The position numbers and the translations under genes were made by a program. From Prostheceraeus crozeri (lineage: Eukaryota > Platyhelminthes > Polycladida > Euryleptidae), in the NCBI GenBank assembly GCA_907163375.1, contig CAJQUW010011531.1, forward strand, positions 1-64,000: DNA of 64,000 bases, given 5' to 3'. How positions within the stretch are numbered: position 1 is the first letter of the stretch; the number at the start of each line of letters is the position of its first letter. Below, piece by piece: positions 22,568 to 33,734 of the stretch. Under the pieces are notes generated by a model that saw only the letters and a list, made by a program, of their open reading frames with translations, had not been told where the DNA came from and did no database searches.

Positions 22568-24462
22568 CAGAGATAGAAGCGGGTCAGGTAGTGTGATCCG
22601 TGACCCGCATGGTTTCAAATTTCCACACCCGTGACCCGTTGGATCCGTGACCCGCAGATCCGCGGGTCTTTCCCGGGTCAGCAGCAAAAGGCTCAGACCC
22701 ATGACCCGCAATTTTTCAAAAAAAGTATATGAACTTTTACTTTTATTTCATCTATCTTATAGCAATATTCAGAGACTTCGTTAAAAGATTACTGATGTGA
22801 ATGCACGCTGATGTAGCAAATAGCCTACCAGTAATAATTTGATATTCGTATTGATAGTACAAGCTACATTTCGAAATGACAGACGCCCATACACGCTTCT
22901 ACTAGCTTATAGGCCCATCATTGTCTCCTCAACGTTTAAAAAGTTAACAAAAATATTTTATGACATTCTGTTTTGTAAGGATTAATGCTTATTGATAATC
23001 AAAGTGAAATGAGGATCAAGTTAATGAGATGTAATAATCTAATTAACATAATTAGACTGTTAATTTTTTCCTCTGGCATGCGACTAAACTGACCTTATAG
23101 TTTTTTATTCAATAAAATAAATAAGTTAACAAAGTCGAGGTTTATAGAAAATTAGTTCTTCAAGAATGGAAGTGTTGTGAAATTTTCCGGCATAAATGCT
23201 AGCTATACATATTATGGCCTACCGTAATTCACGTAATATTGAAAGCGATAGTGCAAAAAAGCAATTATTATTTTTCGGAGCACAGTCACCAAATCGGTGA
23301 AAATTATGATAAAACGATCATGAATTGAAGGAATTATTCAAATCAAATTACAAGTAGATACGGTATATTATCGAATAGGATGACTGACAGAATGACAGAG
23401 TCAGAGGTTCTTATAATATTCAAGGGATTCACCGCTTCGGGCTCCAATTGATTTCGGATAGGGCGCATTTGATCCGCTATTGAATGCGCTGAAGTGTCTG
23501 TCAGACTCTGATGTAGAAGCTGGAATGACATATACTGAGTGAGCTATTCTCGCAAGAGTTGTCATTGCACTTTTCAACTCGTGCCAAAACTTCAACAGAT
23601 CAAAGTTTTCGGAACAAGGTGATGTTATGGAGTTACTTTGTTGCAACTGAGTCGTAATACTTGCCGTTGTCGGACTTTCCTGAAATTCTAAGGAACGCTC
23701 ACCCTGCTGGGATCTAAAACTTGAAAATATATCCAGCTTTCCACTTTTACTTCTCTTAGATTCAGGTTCTCGAAATACACTCGAAATAGACTTTTGGCAA
23801 TGTCAGAGAGCTATTTTGCGCTAGGTTTCATATAAGCAAGCACACGATTTTTCATGCAAGCAAGCACACGTTCTTTTCATACTGATGATTCACGGTTTCG
23901 TACGATCCCATTCTCATTCCTGACAGTGATAAATAAATCTATATTTGACATTTTTGGAAGGACTTCACTGGTGGCAATGGTCGGCACTCAGAAGATAAAA
24001 ACACCGGTAAAAACAATTTACATCTATACATAAATGTGTGACCGCCATGACCCATAGCGTGCGTATTATTAACTTGTGAATGATTTATGTTTCTAATGAT
24101 TTTTATAAGGGTTGCAGTATATATGTTTACAGGGGCAAAGGCGTATTTGAATAAAAAATACACACATATACAAAGTAACTTATATGTATTTTAGCGTCCG
24201 ATTGAATAGAACAGCTTTTAGATCATGTTTGAGAAAAGTGATCAGTGAAAATATAACCCACATAGTAGGTCATATTCATTATATTATAAACATTATTATA
24301 ATGTTTCCAAAACTAGCCTGTAATATTTAATAAGTATGTTTCCACTAACTAAAGACGATAGATGTAATGTTCGCCTGAAAATGACTGACCCGCACTAGAC
24401 CCGCACTGGTCACGCGGATCTGACCACAGACCCGTGACCCGGCTGACCCGTTTCCATCTCTG
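22568..24462 (-). mobile_element. hAT element remnant
   Basis: Ends CAGAGATAGAAGCGGGTCAG and, inverted on the right, CAGAGATGGAAACGGGTCAG. The flanks GTTTGGCA (22560-22567) and GCTTGGCA (24463-24470) are an 8-bp duplication with one difference. Subterminal GTGACCCG and GACCCGC repeats cluster at both ends (22580-22705 and 24385-24450), the usual hAT layout. The only coding trace is a transposase C-terminus on the minus strand. Confidence 0.85.
23403..23760 (-). pseudogene. hAT transposase C-terminal dimerisation region
   Basis: The minus-strand frame includes LLKFWHELKSAMTTLARIAH and then VYVIPASTSESDRHFSAFN. This is the hallmark 'FW...  ...A.....IPA.S..SER.FS' region of hAT transposases, with SDR in place of SER. 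The frame is open further upstream (to about 23760) over a serine-rich stretch. The catalytic domain and the BED finger are missing. Confidence 0.8.
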
Positions 24463-24507
24463 GCTTGGCATATTTCAGGTGGTCCGTTTTTTGTGATCAA
24501 CTCTGTA

Positions 24508-26277
24508 GTAGGGAGTCTAAATGACTAGTTTGAAAATGATATTTACAATGAGAAGATGGTGTAATACAATGTAGATATGAACAGGCTGTACTGGGTTACA
24601 TGTCTTTACCAGTAGCAAAAAGAGAATTGACTTGACATGGAAGATGATGAATGATGAACTATGTTAGTAGAGTAGTTTAAGGAAAGTACAGTAGTTAGTA
24701 AAAAAGAAATTCACGACACCTGTCAAGTTCAGTTCTACTATTGATAGATGGTAGCTTATGTATAAAGAATGCCTCACGTATTCTCAAATTAGTATTATCG
24801 TTGTCGTATGGACCAGAATGTCTACAGCGATGTTGGTGCGTTATACTTGACAATTTCGAATGTGTTTAAAAATAGATGATGTTGGAGTTGAGAGGTGTTC
24901 TTTGAAGCGGACATCAATTGGTCGTAAGATGCTGCCTATATAAAATTTGTCACATTTCTCACAGCTTACTTTATAAACAACATTTTTTCGGTTACACAAT
25001 TGTTTGTCAATCATTGGACAGTTTATAAGAGAACATGGTTTCATATTTGTTTCATTCTTTTTTAGTTGTTGACGAAGTGTTTTGTCGCGTCTAGTCAATC
25101 GAACGTTGAGTTTGTGTTTATAAAAAATTGCTTTATTCTTGAATCATTATTGTCTATAATGTATGGGAAAGGGAAATGTAAAACATCCTTATTGACCAAT
25201 TGATTGTTTTGTTTTTCGGTTTTCTTTCGTCATTGGAGCTTCATGTTCAATAAAGCATGTGACTACAAGTGAAAGACTTTATCCTTTCAGTTATGATATC
25301 GCATCAATGTATACTTCGATTCCGATTGATGACGCTGTATCGGCCATAATTAGCAAACTTGAGGACAATGATGTTCTTTATATCAAAGGTCTATCGCTGA
25401 ACAACATACAGAACATAAGATCTTTAAAATGTCATTCTTCACAATACACTCTTTCATTACTCAAAAAGCACGAAGAAGAATTTGACAACGTATTACGCAT
25501 TAACGGATATGACGAAAATATCATACGATCTCCGAACATGAAGCTCCAATGACGAAAGAAAACCGAAAAACAAAACAATCAATTGGTCAATAAGGATGTT
25601 TTACATTTCCCTTTCCCATACATTATAGACAATAATGATTCAAGAATAAAGCAATTTTTTATAAACACAAACTCAACGTTCGATTGACTAGACGCGACAA
25701 AACACTTCGTCAACAACTAAAAAAGAATGAAACAAATATGAAACCATGTTCTCTTATAAACTGTCCAATGATTGACAAACAATTGTGTAACCGAAAAAAT
25801 GTTGTTTATAAAGTAAGCTGTGAGAAATGTGACAAATTTTATATAGGCAGCATCTTACGACCAATTGATGTCCGCTTCAAAGAACACCTCTCAACTCCAA
25901 CATCATCTATTTTTAAACACATTCGAAATTGTCAAGTAGAACGCACCAACATCGCTGTAGACATTCTGGTCCATACGACAACGATAATACTAATTTGAGA
26001 ATACGTGAGGCATTCTTTATACATAAGCTACCATCTATCAATAGTAGAACTGAACTTGACAGGTGTCGTGAATTTCTTTTTTACTAACTACTGTACTTTC
26101 CTTAAACTACTCTACTAACATAGTTCACCATTCATCATCTTCCATGTCAAGTCAATTCTCTTTTTGCTACTGGTAAAGACATGTAACACAGTACAGCCTG
26201 TTCATATCTACATTGTATTACACCATCTTCTCATTGTAAATATCATTTTCAAACTAGTCATTTAGACTCCCCACTAA
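24508..26277. repeat. Large palindrome made of two Penelope-like copies (family 1)
   Basis: Arms of about 742 bp at 24508-25249 and 25537-26277 are inverted copies with only a few differences visible by eye, separated by 287 bp. Each arm carries the same GIY-YIG endonuclease frame, pointing outward. The arms are young relative to the surrounding broken elements. Confidence 0.93.
24841..25098 (-). pseudogene. Penelope-like GIY-YIG endonuclease end, left arm
   Basis: An 85-codon frame with NVVYKVSCEKCDKFYIGSIL then RFKEHL, matching the GIY-YIG fold of Penelope-like elements (V-Y-K-V-x-C, then Y-I-G, then R-x-x-E-H). It is a 5'-truncated copy without its reverse transcriptase and so cannot move by itself. 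Confidence 0.85.
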
Positions 26278-26395
26278 TATCAACAGATTCTTTTGTACCT
26301 GAGGATGATTGCCCGATAGCAGTCGAAAAATTTTGTACACATTTGCAATAATAATAATAACATCATAAAATACTTCTGACTCTTTCCAACTATAT
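25259..26395 (+). pseudogene. Penelope-like element, plus-strand copy (right arm with RT fragment)
   Basis: 25259-25552 holds a reverse-transcriptase start (PFSYDIASMYTSIPIDDAV, the motif-A-like PLE block). 25684-25998 holds the GIY-YIG frame, identical over the arm to the left copy. A non-coding tail follows with CCTGAGGATGATTGCCCGAT and GTCGAAAA (26300-26334), then an AATAATAAT tract and GACTCTTTCCAAC at about 26377-26390. The RT is partial and the copy is inactive. Confidence 0.8.
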
Positions 26396-27254
26396 ATCTA
26401 AAAATGACCAGTCAGGGCCTCTTTCAAACAAAGGATTATTTGGGCTGCAAGTTTCAATGTATTGTTTCATTTTATCATCATTGTTTGCACTATGATTCCT
26501 CCCCTCGAGAAGGGACTTTGTTATTGCATCCTTTACAAATTGATCATGATAACCCAGTTCTTTGAGCTTAAATTTCATTTCCACATGTCGTTTATCTCTG
26601 TTTGCGACATTTGATGCTATTTTAGTTATTCGTCTTGCCAGAGATATGGTATGTTTCGAATAATGTGACGAGGATGGGCTGAGTTGAATGGCAACTGTAA
26701 CCATCTGTAGGTTTGTGATATATGTCAGTTTGAAGTCTATTGCCGTCTTTCCGCTCGTATACATCAAAGCATCAAGGAAATTGATTTTTTTCATAATTTT
26801 GCTTCATAGTAAACTTGATTCTACCGTTAAGACTATTCAAAAAAGCATGAAAATCCTCAACATCTCCAAAACAATCTCTCCACAAGATGAACCAATCATC
26901 TAAATAACGAATCCAAGAATTTTGAAATGCGTTATAACAGGACGGAGTCATAATAGTCTTAGCAAAGGAATTCATCCTCTCTTCTAAAAAGGCAAGAGTC
27001 AAAGTTGCATACGTTGGGGCTATGCGGGAACCCATGGCTGTGCCTGATACTTGGAGACAAGTTAGATCCACTAAAATGAAATAATTATTATTGAGGATCA
27101 TCTTAATTCCATTCATTATAAAATCCTTTGTAAATCGTTCATTTATCTCATCGTTATGCTTATTGATACAATATTCAATGGCTTGTAAATCCAGAGTGTT
27201 ATCAATATTCGTATGCACTGAGTTAATAGGATGATTACAGGATAATATTATCAT
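26390..27254 (-). pseudogene. Penelope-like reverse transcriptase fragment
   Basis: Two overlapping minus-strand frames. The upstream one has SGTAMGSRIAPTYATLTLAF (motif B) and WIRYLDDWFILW (motif C, YLDD). The downstream one starts KKINFLDALMY and runs into the RT thumb region. These are diagnostic of PLE reverse transcriptase. It ends where the plus-strand PLE tail begins (about 26395), so the two copies lie tail to tail. At least one break separates the two frames. Confidence 0.85.
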
Positions 27255-27505
27255 TAAATTAATTAATGATAACAGGATAAGTTAACGGAACGCGAAAAAT
27301 TTTGATTGACGTTGTACAGGGACACTCATTAAAATGAAGAAATCATTATAAGTTTGGCGAGCTCATTGTTCCACGTCATTGCACACGTCAGCTCGCGGTC
27401 ATCAATGTAGTCTCAAAGGATCTAAAATTAACTGTCGTGGAGGGAGTTCGTAATTGACGTCGCAAGTCACTGGAGTTCCCTCATAAGTGAAGAAGTAATT
27501 CTAAC

Positions 27506-28265
27506 CAGGGATGCGGAGTCCTATCATTTTGATAGGACTCCGACTCCGGGGGTTGATAGGACTCCGACTCCGGGTGGCAAGTATATAAAGCCTAGTTTTT
27601 TGAAAAATAAACTGGTAACCTACATCATAGATCATTGTAGGCTTACCTGAACCTATTTTTAGTGTTCACTGCTGTATCAATTATCAATCATTTTCGATGA
27701 AAGTTTATCAAATGCCGCTTTCAGTTATATGCATACGACTCGGCTCCTCCCATCTGCTTGATGTGTGCTTCACATGGTTTTTTTCCAGTCTCTACCAGGC
27801 AGGAAAATCCCCAATCCTTCTTCAAAAAATATGAGTACATTTTCGATTTTAATATGCGCTTTGGAGGAGCCATCACACACGATTAGCGTGAGGGTAAGAG
27901 GTAGTGTTCTCAAACAAACTAGTATTTCATTTTTGTCTCTGATGTGACCTTTGACGCGTAGGTGTGATCGAGGCTAGGAAGGCTTGTCTTCTCTACTAAA
28001 TCACCGAGTGAAAAGACAATCCTTTTCTCACTATCACGGTTCATTCCCTCAACTTTTACAAGCTTACATGCACTGCTGTCTCTGTACTTTTGTTTGACGG
28101 AGAAAGATGACATCAAGACAGTGACAGCTATGCATGAGGATAAATAATTTGTTTGTATTGTATTTCGGGTCTAGTTACAGGCCGGAGTCCGCAGTCCTAT
28201 CACTTGATGGGACTCCAACTCCAGCAAAAATGATAGGACTCCGGGACTCAGACTCTGCATCCCTG
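27506..28265. mobile_element. Nonautonomous hAT element
   Basis: Left end CAGGGATGCGGAGTCCTATC. The right end read inward is CAGGGATGCAGAGTCTGAGT. The flanks ATTCTAAC (27498-27505) and ATTCTCAC (28266-28273) form an 8-bp duplication with one difference. GATAGGACTCCGACTCC motifs repeat at both ends. A short minus-strand frame inside (27919-28116) has no recognised family. Confidence 0.85.
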
Positions 28266-28293
28266 ATTCTCACTTCAGTGAATAACCTTAAAC

Positions 28294-28991
28294 CAGTGGT
28301 GGGCAACGCGTGGCCCGCGGACCACTTGGTGGCCTATCGGGACATTTTGGGTGGCCCCCACCGCTTCTCATATCTAAAGTGGCCCACTGACATTATTTGA
28401 ATCGATTATGTGAAAATGATTCACTTCGACTTCGACCCTTGAGAGGTGCATCTAAGGGTGTGGGATCCTCTTTAGAATTTGCAAAACCATTAATTAACAT
28501 CTAAATGAGCAATATGATGGCACAAAAAACAAGCATTGACATTCGAATTATCCAACCATGCTCCTTTCGTAATGAATATCTTCTCCCATACGCGATAAAT
28601 GGTCATCACCTGCGTGAGTTTGTGCTAAGTCAATAGTATTCAATGCCCTACTTAGCATGTTTCTCTACGTAATGAACGACGTCTCAATGAACCTTGAAAG
28701 AGGCTATATTAACTAGACCTTGACTACGAATGAAGAAATCCAACCGCATGCTTTTGACGTGCCAACATTTTTTCAAACATTATTGCTGAATTCCATTTGT
28801 ATACTACTACACTATTATATATTAGCACACGACTACCATTTGTGGAGCCCATGCACGGTTTTTGAACACGTAAAAGTACGGAATAGGAGAATATAAAGCC
28901 TATAATACTGCCTTTTAAAATTGGTGGCCCGCGAGCCTTTTCGTGGGCCACTCCTTGTGGCCCGTTATCCCAAATTGGATGCCCACCATTG
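28294..28991. mobile_element. Nonautonomous hAT element with exact duplication
   Basis: Left end CAGTGGTGGGCAACGCGTGG. The right end read inward is CAATGGTGGGCATCCAATTT, with GGCCCGCG blocks in both subterminal regions. An exact 8-bp duplication CCTTAAAC lies at 28286-28293 and 28992-28999. No transposase. It begins 28 bp after the preceding hAT element ends. Confidence 0.92.
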
Positions 28992-29836
28992 CCTTAAACC
29001 AAGCTTGCACGTCGCAGACAAAACATTTCGAATATCAGCACTCAGCCAGTGATCAAATTGTTAATCACAGAGCTTGTGTCGTTCGGAAAACTTTTATTAT
29101 ATTGGAACTCAGAATTTTTTGACCGCTTAGAGCTTTCTTGTGAAGGCGAGATGTAGAAATAGCCATATATTGTTGTGGTATCAATGTTATTGTTATATCA
29201 ATGCCAGCTTGGGTCAATATTTTGATTATCTGTTTGCAACTTGCTTGTGTTTGATTGACTTTGAAGTTGTAGTTATGTAATCATGAATTATTAGGTAGGC
29301 CTACAGCTCAGTAGACCAGTAGATAAGTCATTTAGTGTATTACTCCTTATCGCACAAAACATGTTATCAAGGTGTGAATAATTGCATTGTATGATTTTGT
29401 ATCGCAATAGACAACTCTCGCTTTCACGGAGCACCACTGGGTCTATCATTCATGCAATTCATATTCGAATTGCACGTTAACACCTGTATGCTTTTAATTT
29501 TAGTGCTACCGAAAGATTTTACATTTTTGATTTACGTTTATGATGCAAAAGTATTCATGCTTTACATGCATTTTTGTTTGATATCATAATCAGACGTTTG
29601 TGTTATGAAGTTATCTGCCTGAAAACCATGTGTCTGAAAACTTTTTGAAAGCATGGTAATTTCTGATGATTTCATCAAACGGCAATGCAATATAAACAAT
29701 TCAATCAAATGTAACATAAATCAAAACATGATAGAAAATAATGCAGTCAGTAAGAAAGATCTCACAACAACTATTCATGAAACAAATTGAAGCAAGATCC
29801 TGGACAAAGTCCGGAATTATCTTAACAGTCTTCACA
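28992..29836. other. No gene seen
   Basis: AT-rich spacer between a hAT element and a piggyBac fragment. No repeat ends or coding motifs noticed. Confidence 0.5.
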
Positions 29837-30240
29837 TTACCAACGAACATCCTTTCGTATATCATTGGTCGAGCAGACCGGACATCGCCCTTGTGGCTTC
29901 GTTTTGGTCGCTGTTTGTGGAATTTTTTGAATTCTTTGAACTTGTGCATGAAGCAACCGTGCTTGCATGGGCTGCGAAGAAAGTCTTTTCTGGCCGTCGA
30001 GGTCTTCCTGCTTCTCCATACATGGTCAGATGCCTATGGATTGTTTAGTGAATTGTAATAAATTGAAATTTTTTTCGGCATGTTCTCTTTGTGCAGAATG
30101 AAAGCATTCAAAACTAAACGATGCAGAAGATGCAGTGCGATTTTCTTGAACCATCTGTAGGATTTTCTCTTAAGACTGCTGTTGTCAATGATTTGATTCG
30201 ACAAATCAACTCCGTTCATTGACATGTTGTAATCTGTCAT
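29837..30240 (-). pseudogene. piggyBac transposase C-terminal fragment (second family)
   Basis: The 68-codon frame 30240-30034 reads DYNMSMNGVDLSNQII (third catalytic aspartate region) then SYRWFKKIALHLLHRLVLNA, the standard piggyBac C-terminal core. Downstream, CPVCS and further cysteines continue the zinc-binding end in another phase. It differs in sequence from the element at 14529-17852. No TTAA-bounded ends were found. Confidence 0.75.
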
Positions 30241-30278
30241 AATATAGGCAATGATGACTCATGTTTATCAGGTCTCCT

Positions 30279-31267
30279 CACTGTAAATCGCTGGATACGA
30301 AAATTACATACAAACACATACCAAAATCACATACAATTTGAAACTAACATCTGAAACGACATTCTCGTATGCTTACAGAGATCTGATATGTTTTTCTCAC
30401 GAAATCTCACTTACTTTCGTATGTGATTGGTATGTAGCGATATGAACTATTCTATCTGTGATTGGCTGTTTTACACTGAAATACGAGTTGTTGGTATGTT
30501 TTATATACGAGAGCCGATGCAAATTCATCTTCATTCGTATGCCTCTGGTATTTAGTTATAAAACTACTCTGGAATGTAGTTTCAAAAATCGGCCCTAAGT
30601 CACATAGCAAAAAAATATATGTTACATACTACTGTCAAATAACTTTTTTCAGTATTACCAGTTGTGAGTACGAGTATTTCATTTTGATGGTGTGATATTT
30701 AACTAGATTAGATTAATTGCGAATTTTATGCTCCGCGAGTATGTCGTCCTTGCTACTTGTCTAGCAACCTTAACTGGACGCTTAGTTAGCTCTACTTAAT
30801 GAACCAAGTTGATTAACATCAATTCATTCAAACAATGTTACTCGTGCAATCATGTTGGCTTATATATCTCAAACATAACTATTTTTGCATTCATGAATTA
30901 TAATGTGCTTTTATTTCGGATTGATAATATGCTTGATTTCAAAATTGCGTAATGCATAATTGTTGTTGGTTGAATACTTATTGATTATTTATGAAATGCC
31001 TTAGAATTACAAATATTAAAATCGAATTCAGTACTTACAAAACAGTAGTAACATTAGTGTGATCTTTATTGACAAAAGGCCTTAAATCAACATACTTTAG
31101 ACATAATAGATGCTTTCTTTTAACATTGTGCTGGTATGACGTTCGTATGTAAAGCATACTACACTTGAAATAACATACGAAAAGCATACAAGTATATTCA
31201 GAAATATACCACAAAATATTCTGGTATGCATCCTTCGTATGTGATTGGTATTCAACGATTTACAGTG
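30279..31267. mobile_element. Nonautonomous TIR element, CACTGTAAATCG ends
   Basis: Left end CACTGTAAATCGCTGGATAC. The right end read inward is CACTGTAAATCGTTGAATAC. The subterminal motif TTCGTATGTGATTGGTAT occurs at the right end (about 31237) and inside (about 30417), and CATAC/GTATG motifs are dense throughout. No coding frame. No clear target duplication, so the superfamily is open. Confidence 0.7.
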
Positions 31268-31300
31268 ACCGTCAAATAACACATCATCTATCATTGTAAG

Positions 31301-32317
31301 TAGGGATTGCAATCCCGGGATTGAAATTAAGAATTTCAGGCTTGTCACTAGCAACAACAAAATGACATAATATTCGTAGAGATGTTTTTGTGTGAATTGT
31401 GACACATCTGTTCAACATGCAACTTCAAAGCTATTTCTGACATATCAATGATTAAGTGTGTGTCCAATTCGTGTGTACATGCCCTATTCTCCCACCACAT
31501 CACATGAAAATGAAGGCCGCTGTATGCTTCACACTTTCTCATGCGTCACGTTACACCCAACATGCAGTCAACGTACGAGATAGCGGCTTTAGGAAAGTCC
31601 GCACGAAGTCTCTCTAACGTGCGCATAGACGTTAATGAATTCTATAGCTTTATTGAAAAAAAGCATTTGTTTTCTCTTTGTCACATGTTTCGAACTTCTA
31701 TTGATGTAACAATGAAACCGGGTAAGACAGCGGTTTGATGATCTCAAAGTCATAAAAGGTAACTTTTAACTAATAACTTACAATTATAAATAAATAAATA
31801 AATAATTTAAATATATGAGTAGGCTATTAAGATGTACCGGTACTGCACATGAAATTACAATTGACAATATGTAGAATAACTACACAAATAATCGCCTAAC
31901 ATCTATTGACATCTAATGCTTAAATATTGCCGAGTAGCAAACTTAGTGTAACGAAATATCAATCTCCGGTTCTCTAGAAGACGGACATCGTTCTTTATTA
32001 TACTTATTAAAGATGAAGGGGCTCGCCAGCGATCTACAACGTAAAAAGGGGTCGCACGGCGAAGAAAGTTGGGAACCACTGATATAGACTATATAAGTTT
32101 TAAAGTTTTAAATCAGCATAAATCGTTGCTTTAACAAAACTTAACATGAAACAATTGACAGTTCAATTCATGTATAGCTATTGAATTTATAATATATGAT
32201 ATAATATATAATATATCATACGTCCAATAATAGACCCGGAAGTATTTATAGTAGAGACATTATCAGAACTCCGGGATCCCGGGATTGGAGAAAATGGACA
32301 GGGATTGCAATCCCTAA
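31301..32317. mobile_element. Nonautonomous hAT-like element with exact duplication
   Basis: Ends TAGGGATTGCAATCCC, inverted on the right as GGGATTGCAATCCCTA. An exact 8-bp duplication ATTGTAAG lies at 31293-31300 and 32318-32325. Subterminal CCCGGGATTG motifs. Near 32030-32088 there is an AAAGTTGGGAACCACTG end typical of another hAT family, with no partner seen, so an older fragment is embedded. Confidence 0.88.
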
Positions 32318-32693
32318 TTGTAAGACATCGACTCATACAGTGTTTGCAAGCAGGCTCAACACAAATATTATCACAACTTTATTGCTTGCCATATTTTTCA
32401 GCAGGACGTACCCCGTGCGCTTTTAGCATATAGGGTACCCTGTGCGCTATTAGCATATAGGAGCAATGCCTTACAGGATTGGACGTACCAGATACGTTAT
32501 TAGCACTTGAAGGGGCTTTATGGAAATTCCAATGGCAAAAGTTGACCAAAATGCATGACGATCAAAGCCTTAAGCAATGGATACAGAGACGCCAGCCACC
32601 GTCCCATCCACAACCGACCAGTTTTTAATAAGCCGGTGACCGGTCGGTTTTGAATACGTCGGTATTATATATACTATGTAAAGTAGGGTTTTC

Positions 32694-33547
32694 AAAATCA
32701 CGATTTTTTCTGATCTCGGGATCCCGGAATTGATCCCGTGATTTTTTGTGATGCCGAGATTGATCCGGGGATTAGAAAGCTTGGTGCATTTACTGATAGT
32801 GTGCTTAGTCTAGCGTAGGCTGAACAATGCTAGGCGTTGTTTTGAATTCTTAAACGAGTATTTTGAACAATGCACTGTACAATACTACTTATGATATCAG
32901 ATAGACATGTGCTATATGTCCATGACTTAATAATACGATTTCTTTTCACAAACTATACCAATGAGAAGATATGGTTATCGTACACACATTATACGCTGTC
33001 GCAACCTGGTATGTGATTTCAAATCGAAATGCAAGTCCCGCGACTTTTGTGACGTCTGATAAAAGGCCGATATTGTATAATAATCGCTTCAAAAATTGAT
33101 TATATATTCATTAGTACCTACGCTTGTATGCATAACGCTCTCTCTTTCTTTCGACTGCCTGAACATAGTTTTATTTGTTGATATCAATGAAAGAAGATAA
33201 TTTTTCCCATACTGCACAAGGATACTCCAAAACTAATTTTGGTATATATTATAAAAATGTATGAATAAGTAATACACAGATGTAATTATGCGACTAACGT
33301 GTCTGATGCCTTCTCGGTAGTTTAGGTCTAATATTGATAACGAAAAAAGGAAAAAGTTTCATATATAACAATGTTACAATTTGAAACAATGAATTGCGTT
33401 TATCTTTATTGTTAACTCCTTGTTACTCCATCTTCATCCAGCCCAACTGCCTAATAACAGATGTTAACGAATCTCGGGATCCCGGTTATCTAATCCCGGG
33501 ATTCTGAATCCCGTAAAAATTCAATAATCCAGGGATTGAAAACTTAA
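32694..33547. mobile_element. Probable nonautonomous hAT-like element
   Basis: Left TAGGGTTTTCAAAATC; right, read inward, TTAAGTTTTCAATCCC. CTCGGGATCCCGG lies in both subterminal regions (about 32714 and 33473). The flanks ATGTAAAG (32686-32693) and ATATAAAG (33548-33555) differ at one base. The CCCGGGAT-type motifs resemble those of the element at 31301, so the two may be related families. Confidence 0.6.
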
Positions 33548-33734
33548 ATATAAAGTTATTGTATTGTCAGTATCGTAACTAAATCAGTCCAGTTTAACAC
33601 ATTTTAATTGTTGTGGAGATCAGTCAAAGAAAAATGTTGCATTCAAAAAAATCATTCAAAAAGATAATACGTTGAAAACCTTTGGAATTGGCTTAGATTG
33701 TTGTCGTTCAGATGAAATAAAGAACCATACCTAT

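Noticed and set aside
27919-28116. A transposase piece inside the hAT element
   Set aside because: 65 codons with no hAT, BED or RNase H-like motif. Left unassigned.
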